Below, piece after piece: positions 43,435 through 53,801 of a stretch of DNA of 53,862 nucleotides (positions are counted from its first letter, which is position 1; each line of letters begins with the position of its first letter). The position numbers were made by a program, and so were the translations under genes. This DNA comes from Bacteroidales bacterium (lineage in GTDB: Bacteria; Bacteroidota; Bacteroidia; Bacteroidales; P3): assembly GCA_017480525.1 (NCBI GenBank), contig JAFVAM010000076.1, forward strand, positions 1 to 53,862. The letters are read 5' to 3'. Below the pieces are notes generated by a model. That model did not search any database and had not been told where the DNA came from. It was given only the letters and a program-made list of their open reading frames with translations.

Positions 43435-44130
43435 ATGAAAAAACTCACAGCAATCCTCATCTCAACGCTGGCCGTGGCGGCAACAGCCATGGGGCAGGAA
43501 AAGAAATGGCAACCTGAATACAGCGTAGGCCTCGGCGTCGCGACGCTCTTCGACTACCCCGCCCTCTCTGTCCAGGCCGACGACACACGCTCCTACACCG
43601 GAACCACCGCCACCTTCGGCTTCGGCATGCGTCATGTCAGCGGCGCTTACTACGGCCTGCGCTACGATCACTCGGCCTTCAACACCGCCTTCGTCGCCAA
43701 CGACGAGCAGGCCACAATCCACAACATCGCCCTCGATGTGCGGTTCTCCACGATGCTCACCGCCAACCTCGAGTTGCAAATGAGCGCCACCCTCGGCCTG
43801 GCCATCCTCCACAACCAACTTGCCTCCGGCGGCACCGACTACAGCTTCAACCGCTTTGGCATGAGCAGCCGTTTGGAGCTGGGCATGCGCTACTACGCCT
43901 CCGACGACCTCTTCTTCTTCTTCAACGTCGGCCTGGGCAACGTAGCAGGCTTCTCAAACTCGCTCAACCTCCCGACGGGCATGGAACAGCAGCACCGCAA
44001 CGTCATCTCTACGGGCCATGCCACGGGCGGCATAGGCTTCGGCTTCCGCCCCAAGCAGAAGAAGCTCAACATGGACGCCGAACTCGTCAACCACAGCCAG
44101 CCCCTGGAACTGGCCTGCTATGCCCGATAG
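43435..44130 (+). CDS. Outer-membrane beta-barrel protein
   Basis: This 231-residue protein has a signal peptide (MKKLTAILISTLAVAATAMG) and alternating beta strands with aromatic girdle residues, such as TATFGFGMRHVSGAYYGLRY, LELQMSATLGLAIL and DDLFFFFNVGLGNVAG. This fits a small porin-like barrel; the specific role is unknown. The last 25 residues run past the final strand as a polar tail. It ends in a natural TAG. Confidence 0.75.
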   Translation: MKKLTAILISTLAVAATAMGQEKKWQPEYSVGLGVATLFDYPALSVQADDTRSYTGTTATFGFGMRHVSGAYYGLRYDHSAFNTAFVANDEQATIHNIALDVRFSTMLTANLELQMSATLGLAILHNQLASGGTDYSFNRFGMSSRLELGMRYYASDDLFFFFNVGLGNVAGFSNSLNLPTGMEQQHRNVISTGHATGGIGFGFRPKQKKLNMDAELVNHSQPLELACYAR

Positions 44131-44154
44131 CCCCTCCCCCACCCCTCCAAGAGT

Positions 44155-44228
44155 GTACCATCTTCTACCGCAGTAGGGGTTGACAAGAGGCGGGGAAGAA
44201 GCGGGGAAGAAGCGGGGAAGAAGATGGT
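44155..44228 (+). repeat. Dispersed palindromic repeat, copy E
   Basis: ACCATCTTCT (44157-44166) pairs perfectly with AGAAGATGGT (44219-44228), and the pairing extends two more bases outward with one wobble. The core CTACCGCAGTAG has one central mismatch. Three tandem 11-base units (GA(G/A)GCGGGGAA) fill the right half. The element lies between two convergent genes. Confidence 0.75.
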
Positions 44229-44242
44229 GCCTACAAGATACA

Positions 44243-44296
44243 GAAAACCAGCGTTTTAAGTGTTATTTTAACATTTCACTCAAAACGCTGGTTTTC
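44243..44296. terminator. Hairpin module after repeat copy E, probable bidirectional terminator
   Basis: GAAAACCAGCGTTTT (44243-44257) and AAAACGCTGGTTTTC (44282-44296) form a perfect 15-base stem, with a possible inner AGTG/CACT pair. It lies between the convergent barrel and giant-protein genes. Its arm starts with the same GAAAACCAGC as the hairpin after copy C. Confidence 0.7.
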
Positions 44297-44344
44297 AAGC
44301 ATTTGACTTTTCGCCATTTTGAGGTGCGGCGTCACCTTCAGGTG

Positions 44345-47300
44345 TCACTGGAGGATGACCTTGCACAGTGCCGTCCGTCCCTCGGAGGTGGCGCGGAGGA
44401 AGTAGACGCCGCGCGGCAGGGAGGAGACATCGAGAGCTGCAGGCTGTGAGTTTTGAGGTTTAAGTCTTGTGTCGAGGACGGTGCGTCCATGGAGGTCGAG
44501 GAACTGGACCCCGACTTCTGTCCCGAAGGCTTCGCCGAGGCAGACAGTGAGGGTGGCGCCGGCGGGGACGGGATAGACCGCAAGCGAAGCGTCGGGCGAG
44601 GCGGAAGGGCTGTCGATGGCGGCGGGGTCGGCGGCACGGAAATGGGCTGTGAGGAGGGTGTCGGAGGTGACGATGACATGGTACTCCGCCGTGCGGCTGC
44701 CGTCGCTCCAGGCCACGAACTGATAGCCCGGCAGGGGTGTGGCCACGAGGGGCGCCACATCGCTGTATTCGTATTCCCCGCCACCGGCGACGGTACCCAT
44801 CGTGCTGTCGGCGATCTGCACGCTGACGGTGTAGAAGTGGTGGACGATGATTTCGCTCACCATGACGCTGGTATATCCGCGCCAGCGGAAAGCCAGGGCC
44901 ACAGGGCCACGCAGGCTGTCGAGGATGAACTCAAAGCTGCTGTCGGCCTGGAAGCTGTCGAAGTGGACGAGGGATTGGAACGATGCCATGTCGGCGGGAT
45001 TGTCCATCAGGCCCACGTCGACGTCTTCCCCTTCTCCGCGCATCACACTCACACGGAAGCGTATGACAGCACGGTGGCCGTCGCCAAGAAGCATGGGCGT
45101 GAGAGCGAAGTTGGTGGCAGTGTCCCCGTCGAAGCTCGACAGATAGTCGTAGAGTTGGAGACGGGCATTGAGAGAATCGGCAAAAACACGCACCAAGCCG
45201 TTGTCGCCGCCGAGGGCGATGTGCCAGCAGTCGGGCTGCGAAAGGTCGTCGTAGGCCGAGAAGTCCTCCACATAGGGCAGCGGCCGCGGCAGACAGAGGG
45301 TGGTGAAGGCCACGGCAAACTGCGGGTTGAAAAGGTTGAACTGCGGTAGGGATGCGTCGTAGCAGGCGGGGGCGACACTGACGGTGTGGGACGACTGCGG
45401 GGCGAGGCCGGTGAGCGTGTAGGTGGTGTCGGCGGTGGTACCCACGGCGACACTGTCGAGGTATACGGTCCACTGGCTCTGACCAGCCACAGGGTTCCAC
45501 GCCACGGTAGCCGCGGTACTCTCGAGCCGTTTGAGGACAAGGTTGCCGACAGGACGACAAGGGGGAACAGGCTCAACGGCGAGGTCGGAGATGGTGGAAC
45601 CCCACATGTTGGGCAAGAGAGCGATGTGGCGCGCGGAGCCGCTATAGCGGTCGAAGAAGAGGGTGAACTCCTGCGTGTCGGGCGAGAGGACGAGGGTGTC
45701 TATCCACTGCAGGTCGCTGCCGTCGGCCTCGCAGACACCGACATAGAGCATGGCGGTGACGCCGAAACCGCCGCCCCGCGCCGTGAGGCGCATCTGGAGG
45801 GTGTCGAGAGCGGCGTCGAAGGCAGGCGAGACGACGGGGACCTCGCCGCTGCCCAGGAGCCACAGGCCTCTGCCGTCGCTGAGGATAGTGTTGCGGCCCA
45901 ACTGCCAGCAGGGTTGCTCCTCGTCGAGGCGGAAGTCTTCGTAGTAGGGCAGCGACACGGGGCCGCAGAGGGTGCGCACATAGCGGGGCAGGCTCCAAAG
46001 GGTGTCGCCCCCCTCGCACATCGAGGCCACCCGGACCTCATAGAGGCAGCCGGCAGAGAGGCCGGAGAGGATATGGGCGTCGTTGTCGTAGACGGTGTCG
46101 TCGACGGTCCACAGCATTTCGCCCACCTGGCGGTATTCCACACGCCATAAGGGTTCCACGCCGCGCTGGTCCCAGCTGAGGCGGATGCTGTGGGTGTCGG
46201 CCTCGGCCTCGACGACGGGGGGCAGGCAGCGCAGGGTGCTGCAGGGCCCCAGCAGGCGTATGTCGGGCACGATGCGGTTCATCATCGTGGCTTCAAAGTC
46301 AAGGCTGTCGGGATGGGGGTTGCTATAGTTGTCGCCATAGTGGAGAGTGCCTCCCATGCGCTTGTTGTGGGTAGCGAAGAGGACATATTGATTAATGTTG
46401 ACAGAGTCGGTGTTGTCATCGATGGTGACCACGAGATTGCCACGAACGTCGAGGGGCACCGGGGTGGTGAAGTTGATGGTCACCCAACCGGTGTCGCGCA
46501 GGGAGAGGACATAGTCGTGGGCGGCGAGGGTGAGCCGGCTGGCGGGTATGGGCGCCGTGAAGGTGTCGGCCATGGTCTGGCCGATGTAGACGTCGATGAG
46601 GTGGTCGGAGCCATTCCCGTTGGAGAAGAGGACATGGTAGGCGATGCCGAAGAGGGTGTCCAGCGGCGCGGCAAGGAGCGAGGAATAGAGTGTCTGGGAG
46701 TAGGAGAACCGGAAGTCGGAAACGGGGATGACTCTGCTGTCGCGCAGGGTTTCGTCATTGCCATCGTCGGGAGTGTAGATTTCTTCGGCGCAGAAGGTGG
46801 CCGCCGGGGCGACAACGAAAGGTGGCGTCCATGCGGTGTCGTCGATGCAGATGCTGCGTATCACGCCGTCGTAGACATGTCCCGGCTGCAGGCCGTCGAG
46901 GTGGACCACGGTGTCGTTCTGCATCGTCCAGGGGCCGAGACGGGTGCTGTCGGCGCGGTCGGTTAGGTAAAGCTCGTATTGTTCAAGAGAGGCGACACCA
47001 TAGGTAGCCGCGCGCCACGACACCACGGCACTGCGGGGGTCGTCGCTTTGCACCTCGACACCATAAACCCGCGGGCAGAAGGGCAGGGGGTCGATGGTGA
47101 GGTTGTCGACAATCAGGTAGTTGCCACGGGCAGCGTGGCGGAAGGCCACAGCCACATGGTCGCCAGGGGCCGACATGGTGCCGAACTGCACGAAGGCCGG
47201 CTGCCGGACAGCCATGCCTCGGTAGAGTGGCACGAAGGTGGTGGTGTCGCCCGGCACCGTCAGCACTCCGGCCTCGAAGTCGGCACTGTCCTCAGCCGAC

Positions 47301-50300
47301 GAAGCCCAGAAGGAGACCAGCAACTCGTCGGCAGGAGCCTCGACAAGAGGTGAAAAGACGAAGGCACTGCCCGATGCGGCACCCAGATAAAGGACGCCTT
47401 CGGTGTTGTAATTGGGAGAAATGACAACGGCCGCGTTGCTGGGTGAGGAGCCCCAGCAGGCCGGCAGTCTGCTGGTGGAGTCGAACGAGAAGAAGGCCGG
47501 AAGGTCCACAATGCGGCATTCGGTAAGGAAGTCGACCTCGGCGAAGCGGCTTGTGTCGGTGGCGCCATTGCGCAGCGAGGCCACGCGGGCCGTATAGTGC
47601 GTGTTGGTGGCGAGGCCGCAAAGGGTCGCATCCGGGCCGTCGACAACGGTGTCGGCCACGCCGTCGATCTGCACCAGATAATGCTCTGCCATGCGGACGC
47701 TGTCCCATTGAAGGGTGGCACAGAAAGTCTCCACTTCGCCCACAGCAAGGTTCTCGGGCGGATAGAGCGTGCTGTCGCGGAAGACGTGGACATCATCCAC
47801 CACAACACCGAAAACACCGTTGTATGACCTGCTTAAGCGCCAACGGATGGCCATCACGGCATCCGAGGGGATGGAATGGTCGCCGAAGGGGACAGTGTCG
47901 CGGAAGAATTCGGTGTGAGGGTCAAGGGTGCGCAGCGGGACGAAAAGTCCGATGCTGTCGACATATCCCACCGACAGGTTGCCATAGGTCATGCCTTCGG
48001 CCCGATAGGTGAGCGAGAGCGAAAGTTCGTGGATATCGGCATCGAAGCGGGGCAGGATGACGGTGGCGATAGTGGCCAGCGGCTGGGTGTACGCACTGCC
48101 ACACCCAAAGAAGAGCGCATTGCCGGGGAGGTCGAGATTGCGGTAGTGGTCGACGACATGGGGCGCCAATGCCTCGGAGCCCGTCCACAGTGGGTGCCAG
48201 CAATCCGGAAGGAAGCCCGCCGTGTCGAAAGCCGTGGCCTCAAGGCCTTCGAAGTCCTCGAAATAGGGTACCGGCATGACCGTGCAATGTTGAACACGGA
48301 CGATACTCACCACCGTGTCAGCGCCATAGGCGTTGCCGGCGATGACGGTGACGGTGTCGGTGCCACTGGTGCCGACGGGATAGAACAGTCGCCATTGGGC
48401 AAATCCCGCCGGCCTCACGGGGCTGCTCCACGAGGCTCCGAGGAGCGACGAATGCCATGAGACGGAGAGGCCGTTGGAGGAGCAGCCATTGACACCGGCC
48501 TGGACGAGGATGCTGTCGGGACTCTGCACCACTGTCGGACAGGTGAGCGAGACCACCTGCGGAAGGGGGTGGCTGAGGACGGGGAAGGACACCCAGTCGG
48601 TGTCGCTGCCGAAATTGGTATTGAACACCACGCGCACGGTATCGTTGCCCGAAGCCCCGGCAAGGTAGAACACATAGAGTTGCGAATCGCGCACCTCCGT
48701 AATGGCCCGACCGGCGGCGGCCATGGTGGAGAGCCATTCGAAATTGTGGTTGTCGAAATAGCAGTTGTTGTACGTGGCGTAGAAGTAGGTGGTGTCGCCC
48801 ACATAGATGGAGTAGGGATATTGGGGGTAGAGCGTCACCTCGGGCTGGTAGACAAAGTTCACATTGACAAAGAACCGGGCGGTGTCGCTGCCGAATCGGT
48901 TGGTGGCCACGAAGGTGACGGTGTCGATACCGGGACCGGTGTAGCGGAAGCGCCATTGAAGGGTCTGGAGAGAGGAGCGAGAGGAGAAGCTGGTGTCGCG
49001 GAGCGTCGAATGGAAGGAGAAATGCAGGCTGTCAGCACCGCCCTCGAGGAGCGTGCCTTCAAAGAGAGCCTCGGCATCATTGAGGACGGACGAAGGTCCT
49101 GAGAGCGCCACACGAGGCGCGGCGGTGGGACGGAGTTCGACATTGTCGACATAGAGTGCGATGGATCCCGACGTCCAATGCACAGGGCGGTTGCGGAAAG
49201 CCACACGCACCATCTGACCCGCCCAAGGCGTTAGGTCGGCACTATAGCGTTTCTGCACCAAGGGCAGCGTCGTGTCGTGGACAAAGGCCGGAACGTAGGC
49301 CGAGAGGTCGGTGTAGCTGCTGTCCGGAGCCACCAGCACTTCGTAGTGGTGCTGGAAGTAGCCATTGTTCGTACTGGCATCCCAGAAGAGGTGCGGAAGC
49401 AAGGCGGTGTCGGTGGGTATGAGGAGAGGTTTGGAGACAATCCAACTGTCGACAGTGTCGCTGGTGCCATCGGAGGCGAGCATGATGTAGTTGGTATACT
49501 GCGGCGTGTAGAGTCGCCAATTGCTTCCCGCAGGGGCATACCAGCAATCGAATCCTTCGGAGAAGTCGTCGCGCCACGGCAGGGTGAGAGCCGGGGTGCA
49601 GTCCTGCACCGTGAAGGTACGCACGAGGGTGTCGGTGCCATAGGCGTTGAGGGCGACGAGGGTGATGGTGTCCACACCGCCTGTGCTGTAGCGTATGCGC
49701 AGGGTGTCGCCGCTGGCCACGAAAGAGGCAAGGCCCGCGGAAGCCATGGCGGAGTGCCACTCGTAGCGCAGACTGTCGGTAGAGCCATAGCGCATGAGGG
49801 CAGTGCAGAGGGCGAGGCTGTCGGTGACGGCCTTGGCGGGCACGACTATATCGTGGAGCTTGGGCAACGTGTCGTAGTCCACGGCGACGGAATAGAGCTC
49901 CACTGAGGACCGAGTGTTAGACACCAGCGCCAACCGTATGGTCTGACCGGCGTAGGGTTCGAGGAGGACCTTGCGGGTGGCGTCTACGGTGAGGCAAGGC
50001 CACGAGGCTATTTCCACATAGTCGGCTGTGTCGGTGCTGCCGGTGGAGCACACCAACACCCGAAAACATGTACGCACAACACTGAACGAAATCGCCAGGT
50101 TGTGGGCATCGGCGGGAATGGCCATAGGAGGCAGAAGGATATACGCCCCCACAGCGTTGGACTTCAGGATGCCCTCGTGGGAAGAACTTGCCCCTCCGTC
50201 TTCGTTGGTGACTCTCGAACTACGGCTGGCGTATGTATATCCAACGATGTCCCAACACTGGATGCCAGACTCGTCGGCGAGGTCTGTCTGCCAAGGAAAG

Positions 50301-52780
50301 GTGTCGATAACAGGGCAGACCTGGAGGAGGAGGGTGTCGAAGGCGGAGCCATAGGCATTGGTCGCCACGAGGACGATGGTGTCCACGCCATCGGCAGCGT
50401 AGGCGACGCTGAAAATGGAACTGGCGGAGGTGTCGGAAAGGCTTTGGCCTGTGAGCGACGAGTGCCAACTGTAGACCAAGCCGACAGTGTCGCCCTCCGA
50501 CAAGTGGGCGGCGAAACGGGCGGTGCCGCCCTGCGAGGCATGGTGCGGCGACTCGACAGCAAGCACAGGTTCGCGCATGTAGCGCACCTCGATGTCGTCG
50601 AGATAGAGGATGGCACTCGAAGTCTGACCCACCACGTCGAAGGCCAGCCTCACCGTGCGGCCCGACAGGCTGTCGAGAGCGGCCTCGAAACGGCTGTAGG
50701 CGGTGGTCAACTGGCTTCCCTCCACCACAAGGAGGGTGTCGGCCACCTGCGTCGCCGTCGCCTCGTAGGCATCGTAGGCCAGCAACGCCACACGGCGCCA
50801 GGCTGCGCTGCCGCGCTTCATCTGCCACGACATCCGCAGCATATAGGCATCGGAAGGTATCACCATGGGTTGCGACACCAGTTGCTTTGTAGCCACCTGA
50901 CCGGTGGCACGCACCGCTGCCGCCGTGCCGTCCACGCCGCCCGTGGCGTTATGCTGCCAGCCCGTGCCATCGCCCTCCTGCTGCCGGCAGTCGATGCCAC
51001 GCTCGAAGTGTTCCCGCCATGGGTAGGCCAACACCGGGCGGCAGTCGGCGACATTGACCACCAGCGTGGCCGTGTCGCTGCCGTAGATGTTCGTGTGTAC
51101 CACTGTCAGGGTGTCCACGCCATCCTCGGTGTAGACCCACCGCAGCGTGTCATCGGCGGCGAAGGCTCCCCGCATCGACGAGGTCCAGGCATGGCTCTCG
51201 CCGATGGCTACGCCGGTGAGGAGATGGCAGACGGCAGCCAGAGTGTCGCCCACATGGGCGTAGCAGGGCGAGGTGGCAAGGGGCTGCATGGCGTTGTCGA
51301 AAAGAAGGAGTTCAATCTCCGGCTCCAGATATTGCCTCACCATGAAGTTGTCTACATATACATACCGCCCTCCGTTGCCGGTGCGGGCGAAGCACACCTT
51401 CACACGATGGCCACGAACGGCATCGAGGGAGAAACGATAGGTGGTGTAGCTGCCAACGACCTCGTTCAGCACAGCCAAGGTAGTCCACTGCGACTCCGAA
51501 GGCAGACCCGCAGTAGTGTCGACCACAACCACACGCACCTCCACCGTCGGGACCGTGCCGGAGAGGGCCTCGCTCTTGTAGGAGAATTCCAACGTGATGC
51601 CGTCGCCGTCGGGCAGGTTCAGCTCGGGCGACACCAACCATGTGTCGTAGTTCACCGCATAGGTCTGTCCGCAGCGCATGGCACTCGACGAATAGCCCCA
51701 GCGCGGACCCAGCATGACGGCGTCGTAGTGCGACGTCTCCCAGCAGGCACCCTGCTGCTGGTTGTCGAAACCGCAGCTCCACGGCAGGTGTGCCACCGAG
51801 GGGCCGCAGACGGTGCTGAACGAGAAGTTGCGCGTGCGCAGGCTCGCATGAGTGCTGTCGCATACGCGCTGCACGGTGCCGCTATAGGTGGTGAACGGAT
51901 TGAAGCGGTTATTGATTGTCAAATAGTTACTGCTGGACAACCAAAGAGTGTCGATACCGGCAGCGGGGATCCTCACCCTCAGGTCTGCCACGTCGCCTCT
52001 GCTCAGCGTGAGGCTGGCAGGATTGTTGCCCGTAGTGTTCACCGAGGCTGGATAGGGACACAGGATGCTGTCTGGCGACAGCATATACCAGCGCCACTCG
52101 GCAGGCCACACCATATTGCGCTGCACCGGGTTGTTGCCGCTGTCCCAGCGCACGGCGCTGTGGGTGGCAAAGTCGACGAAGACGACATCACAATTCGAAC
52201 CCGAAGCGGCCACCCATCCGTTTTGCGTCGAGGGATCGAAACCGCCGTCCGACGGACCGTAGACGATGCGCACTCCCGCAGCCAGGAGGTGTACCTGGAA
52301 ACTCACATGATTCAGGCTGGTGTAGTCCTGCAAGCGTGTCTCCACAACCACGGCCTGTTCGCCGCCAATCGTGGTGCGCGCCATGCGTGTGTAGCAGAGG
52401 GTGTCGAAGCATCCCCGGGCACCGAAAGGCTCCACCTTGGGGTAGTTGACGGCGTCGCGGCCCAGAGGCTGCGAATAATAGCCGCTGCTGGCAAGGCTCC
52501 GGTCACCGAGATGCACGGTGCCGTTGATGTTCACGGAGAACTGCGTGTAGGTCGTGCCGGCAAACTCCACCGGGAACCCGATGTCCACCACGCCCGAAAC
52601 ACCGGAGATCTTCATTCCCGGATCGATAAGCATCGAGTCCTTGACCCCGAGGTCGACCCACAGCGTGCTGTCCACGCCGGTGCTGAAGCCCCAATTGTCG
52701 ATAATCGTCTGCGCCTGCGTCGCCACGCCCGCCATCAGAGCCGCCAGCCACATGAGTATCTTTTTCTTCATCTTCATCAT
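44345..52780 (-). CDS. Giant multidomain T9SS-secreted surface protein
   Basis: This 2811-residue protein has a signal peptide (MKMKKKILMWLAALMAGVAT) and an N-terminal beta domain. About eight repeated lectin/MAM-like jelly-roll modules follow, each opening with a hydrophobic-P-(W/Y)-x-x-x-F-x...CW pattern (for example LPWRDDFSEGFDCW, LPYYEDFRLDEEQPCW, LPYVEDFSAYDDLSQPDCW). At least six PKD-like modules end in (N)xYGSDT-type strands, and four fibronectin III modules lie in the C-terminal half. Then comes an InlB-type B repeat (STMGTVAGGGEYEYSDVAPL) and a final type A sorting domain (LAVYPVPAGATLTV; LPRGVYFLRATSEG). It is probably a surface adhesin or glycan binder exported through T9SS. No catalytic domain was recognised. 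The start at 52780 is fixed by the signal peptide. It occupies 16% of the window. Confidence 0.9.
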   Translation of the reverse strand: MMKMKKKILMWLAALMAGVATQAQTIIDNWGFSTGVDSTLWVDLGVKDSMLIDPGMKISGVSGVVDIGFPVEFAGTTYTQFSVNINGTVHLGDRSLASSGYYSQPLGRDAVNYPKVEPFGARGCFDTLCYTRMARTTIGGEQAVVVETRLQDYTSLNHVSFQVHLLAAGVRIVYGPSDGGFDPSTQNGWVAASGSNCDVVFVDFATHSAVRWDSGNNPVQRNMVWPAEWRWYMLSPDSILCPYPASVNTTGNNPASLTLSRGDVADLRVRIPAAGIDTLWLSSSNYLTINNRFNPFTTYSGTVQRVCDSTHASLRTRNFSFSTVCGPSVAHLPWSCGFDNQQQGACWETSHYDAVMLGPRWGYSSSAMRCGQTYAVNYDTWLVSPELNLPDGDGITLEFSYKSEALSGTVPTVEVRVVVVDTTAGLPSESQWTTLAVLNEVVGSYTTYRFSLDAVRGHRVKVCFARTGNGGRYVYVDNFMVRQYLEPEIELLLFDNAMQPLATSPCYAHVGDTLAAVCHLLTGVAIGESHAWTSSMRGAFAADDTLRWVYTEDGVDTLTVVHTNIYGSDTATLVVNVADCRPVLAYPWREHFERGIDCRQQEGDGTGWQHNATGGVDGTAAAVRATGQVATKQLVSQPMVIPSDAYMLRMSWQMKRGSAAWRRVALLAYDAYEATATQVADTLLVVEGSQLTTAYSRFEAALDSLSGRTVRLAFDVVGQTSSAILYLDDIEVRYMREPVLAVESPHHASQGGTARFAAHLSEGDTVGLVYSWHSSLTGQSLSDTSASSIFSVAYAADGVDTIVLVATNAYGSAFDTLLLQVCPVIDTFPWQTDLADESGIQCWDIVGYTYASRSSRVTNEDGGASSSHEGILKSNAVGAYILLPPMAIPADAHNLAISFSVVRTCFRVLVCSTGSTDTADYVEIASWPCLTVDATRKVLLEPYAGQTIRLALVSNTRSSVELYSVAVDYDTLPKLHDIVVPAKAVTDSLALCTALMRYGSTDSLRYEWHSAMASAGLASFVASGDTLRIRYSTGGVDTITLVALNAYGTDTLVRTFTVQDCTPALTLPWRDDFSEGFDCWYAPAGSNWRLYTPQYTNYIMLASDGTSDTVDSWIVSKPLLIPTDTALLPHLFWDASTNNGYFQHHYEVLVAPDSSYTDLSAYVPAFVHDTTLPLVQKRYSADLTPWAGQMVRVAFRNRPVHWTSGSIALYVDNVELRPTAAPRVALSGPSSVLNDAEALFEGTLLEGGADSLHFSFHSTLRDTSFSSRSSLQTLQWRFRYTGPGIDTVTFVATNRFGSDTARFFVNVNFVYQPEVTLYPQYPYSIYVGDTTYFYATYNNCYFDNHNFEWLSTMAAAGRAITEVRDSQLYVFYLAGASGNDTVRVVFNTNFGSDTDWVSFPVLSHPLPQVVSLTCPTVVQSPDSILVQAGVNGCSSNGLSVSWHSSLLGASWSSPVRPAGFAQWRLFYPVGTSGTDTVTVIAGNAYGADTVVSIVRVQHCTVMPVPYFEDFEGLEATAFDTAGFLPDCWHPLWTGSEALAPHVVDHYRNLDLPGNALFFGCGSAYTQPLATIATVILPRFDADIHELSLSLTYRAEGMTYGNLSVGYVDSIGLFVPLRTLDPHTEFFRDTVPFGDHSIPSDAVMAIRWRLSRSYNGVFGVVVDDVHVFRDSTLYPPENLAVGEVETFCATLQWDSVRMAEHYLVQIDGVADTVVDGPDATLCGLATNTHYTARVASLRNGATDTSRFAEVDFLTECRIVDLPAFFSFDSTSRLPACWGSSPSNAAVVISPNYNTEGVLYLGAASGSAFVFSPLVEAPADELLVSFWASSAEDSADFEAGVLTVPGDTTTFVPLYRGMAVRQPAFVQFGTMSAPGDHVAVAFRHAARGNYLIVDNLTIDPLPFCPRVYGVEVQSDDPRSAVVSWRAATYGVASLEQYELYLTDRADSTRLGPWTMQNDTVVHLDGLQPGHVYDGVIRSICIDDTAWTPPFVVAPAATFCAEEIYTPDDGNDETLRDSRVIPVSDFRFSYSQTLYSSLLAAPLDTLFGIAYHVLFSNGNGSDHLIDVYIGQTMADTFTAPIPASRLTLAAHDYVLSLRDTGWVTINFTTPVPLDVRGNLVVTIDDNTDSVNINQYVLFATHNKRMGGTLHYGDNYSNPHPDSLDFEATMMNRIVPDIRLLGPCSTLRCLPPVVEAEADTHSIRLSWDQRGVEPLWRVEYRQVGEMLWTVDDTVYDNDAHILSGLSAGCLYEVRVASMCEGGDTLWSLPRYVRTLCGPVSLPYYEDFRLDEEQPCWQLGRNTILSDGRGLWLLGSGEVPVVSPAFDAALDTLQMRLTARGGGFGVTAMLYVGVCEADGSDLQWIDTLVLSPDTQEFTLFFDRYSGSARHIALLPNMWGSTISDLAVEPVPPCRPVGNLVLKRLESTAATVAWNPVAGQSQWTVYLDSVAVGTTADTTYTLTGLAPQSSHTVSVAPACYDASLPQFNLFNPQFAVAFTTLCLPRPLPYVEDFSAYDDLSQPDCWHIALGGDNGLVRVFADSLNARLQLYDYLSSFDGDTATNFALTPMLLGDGHRAVIRFRVSVMRGEGEDVDVGLMDNPADMASFQSLVHFDSFQADSSFEFILDSLRGPVALAFRWRGYTSVMVSEIIVHHFYTVSVQIADSTMGTVAGGGEYEYSDVAPLVATPLPGYQFVAWSDGSRTAEYHVIVTSDTLLTAHFRAADPAAIDSPSASPDASLAVYPVPAGATLTVCLGEAFGTEVGVQFLDLHGRTVLDTRLKPQNSQPAALDVSSLPRGVYFLRATSEGRTALCKVILQ

Positions 52781-52967
52781 CTTTCTATCGTTATTAGGTA
52801 AAAAAAAACGCCAAACAATTTTTTTTTCGTATACATTGTAACCGCGTTTCCCCCAAATCTCTACAAGGCCTTTCTGTTTTAACATAAATTAACGCGCATT
52901 GGATTAAAGTCATCAAAGCGACCTGTGGAACAGCCTGTGCCAAGCCGACTACAGCTCCACCCCAAAA

Positions 52968-53771
52968 TCACCAATCCACTACTTTGTCTACTATTTCCCT
53001 CTGCTCTCCTGCAGTGCGGCGCAGGTAGATGCGTGTGGTTTCTATGCTCTCGTGGCCCATAAGGTCGGCTAATAGAGCTATATCGTTGCAGCGTTCGATG
53101 AAATTCTTCGCAAAGCGGTGACGGAACGAGTGTGGGTACACCACTTTCGTGTCTATGCCGTAGCGTATGGCTATGGTTTTCAGTTGTTGTGCTATACCGC
53201 GGGCGGTGATGCGTCCGCCACCGCGGTTGCGGAAAAGGTAGCCCGAAGTCTGCCCTCGCTCCGCCAACCAGCCGACAGCTTCCTTTTGCAGATTGCGAGG
53301 GATGTATATCCTTCTAACTTTGCCACCTTTCCCGTACAGGTCTATATACCCCAGACTCACATGTTCGGCTTTAAGTTGTAACAGCTCGCTCACCCTCGCT
53401 CCCGTTGCAGCAAGAAACCGAACTACGAAGTACCAGTCGCGGTTGCCGTCCCTCAGCAGACTGGCTTTCAAGTATTCGTAATCAGCCTCGCTGATGACAT
53501 TCTCCAAATAAGGCCGTTGTTGCACTTTCACCGATTTCAGGCGCCAACCCTCTTTGCCGCAGAAACGCAAGTAGCGGTTCAGCGCCTGTAGTCGCAGATT
53601 CACCGTCCGAGGGCTATATTGCTCTATTAGGTAGTTCTTGTGCAGAATCAGGCTTGTCTTCGTCAGTTCGCGGTGCTGTCTTTCGTATTCCTCAACGGCA
53701 TAGACGTATGCCGCCACCGTATTGGCCGACATCCCATGTTGTTCCAAATGTTCTTTGAATTGCTGTAGCAT
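52968..53771 (-). CDS. Tyrosine site-specific recombinase (XerD-like)
   Basis: This 267-residue recombinase has an N-terminal SAM-like DNA-binding domain (HLEQHGMSANTVAAYVYAVE; SPRTVNLRLQALNRYLRF). Its catalytic domain shows all expected residues: Arg in GARVSELL, Lys in GKGGKVRR, His-x-x-Arg in HSFRHRFA, His in LMGHESIETT and the nucleophile Tyr in TRIYLRR. It is shorter than mobile-element integrases and lacks an arm-binding domain, so it resembles Xer or Bacteroides invertases. Codon use is more AT-rich than in the neighbours, a possible sign of transfer. It lies upstream of the giant surface-protein gene on the same strand. Confidence 0.88.
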   Translation of the reverse strand: MLQQFKEHLEQHGMSANTVAAYVYAVEEYERQHRELTKTSLILHKNYLIEQYSPRTVNLRLQALNRYLRFCGKEGWRLKSVKVQQRPYLENVISEADYEYLKASLLRDGNRDWYFVVRFLAATGARVSELLQLKAEHVSLGYIDLYGKGGKVRRIYIPRNLQKEAVGWLAERGQTSGYLFRNRGGGRITARGIAQQLKTIAIRYGIDTKVVYPHSFRHRFAKNFIERCNDIALLADLMGHESIETTRIYLRRTAGEQREIVDKVVDW

Positions 53772-53801
53772 AATCGTCTGTTTTTAGTTGTACAATCGCT
53801 C

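Noticed and set aside
50102..52801. 899-codon open frame on the plus strand
   Set aside because: It lies wholly antisense to the giant T9SS substrate, whose domains and sorting signal are clear.
52781..52967. Invertible promoter for the giant surface protein
   Set aside because: No convincing pair of inverted repeats was found flanking a promoter within this spacer.
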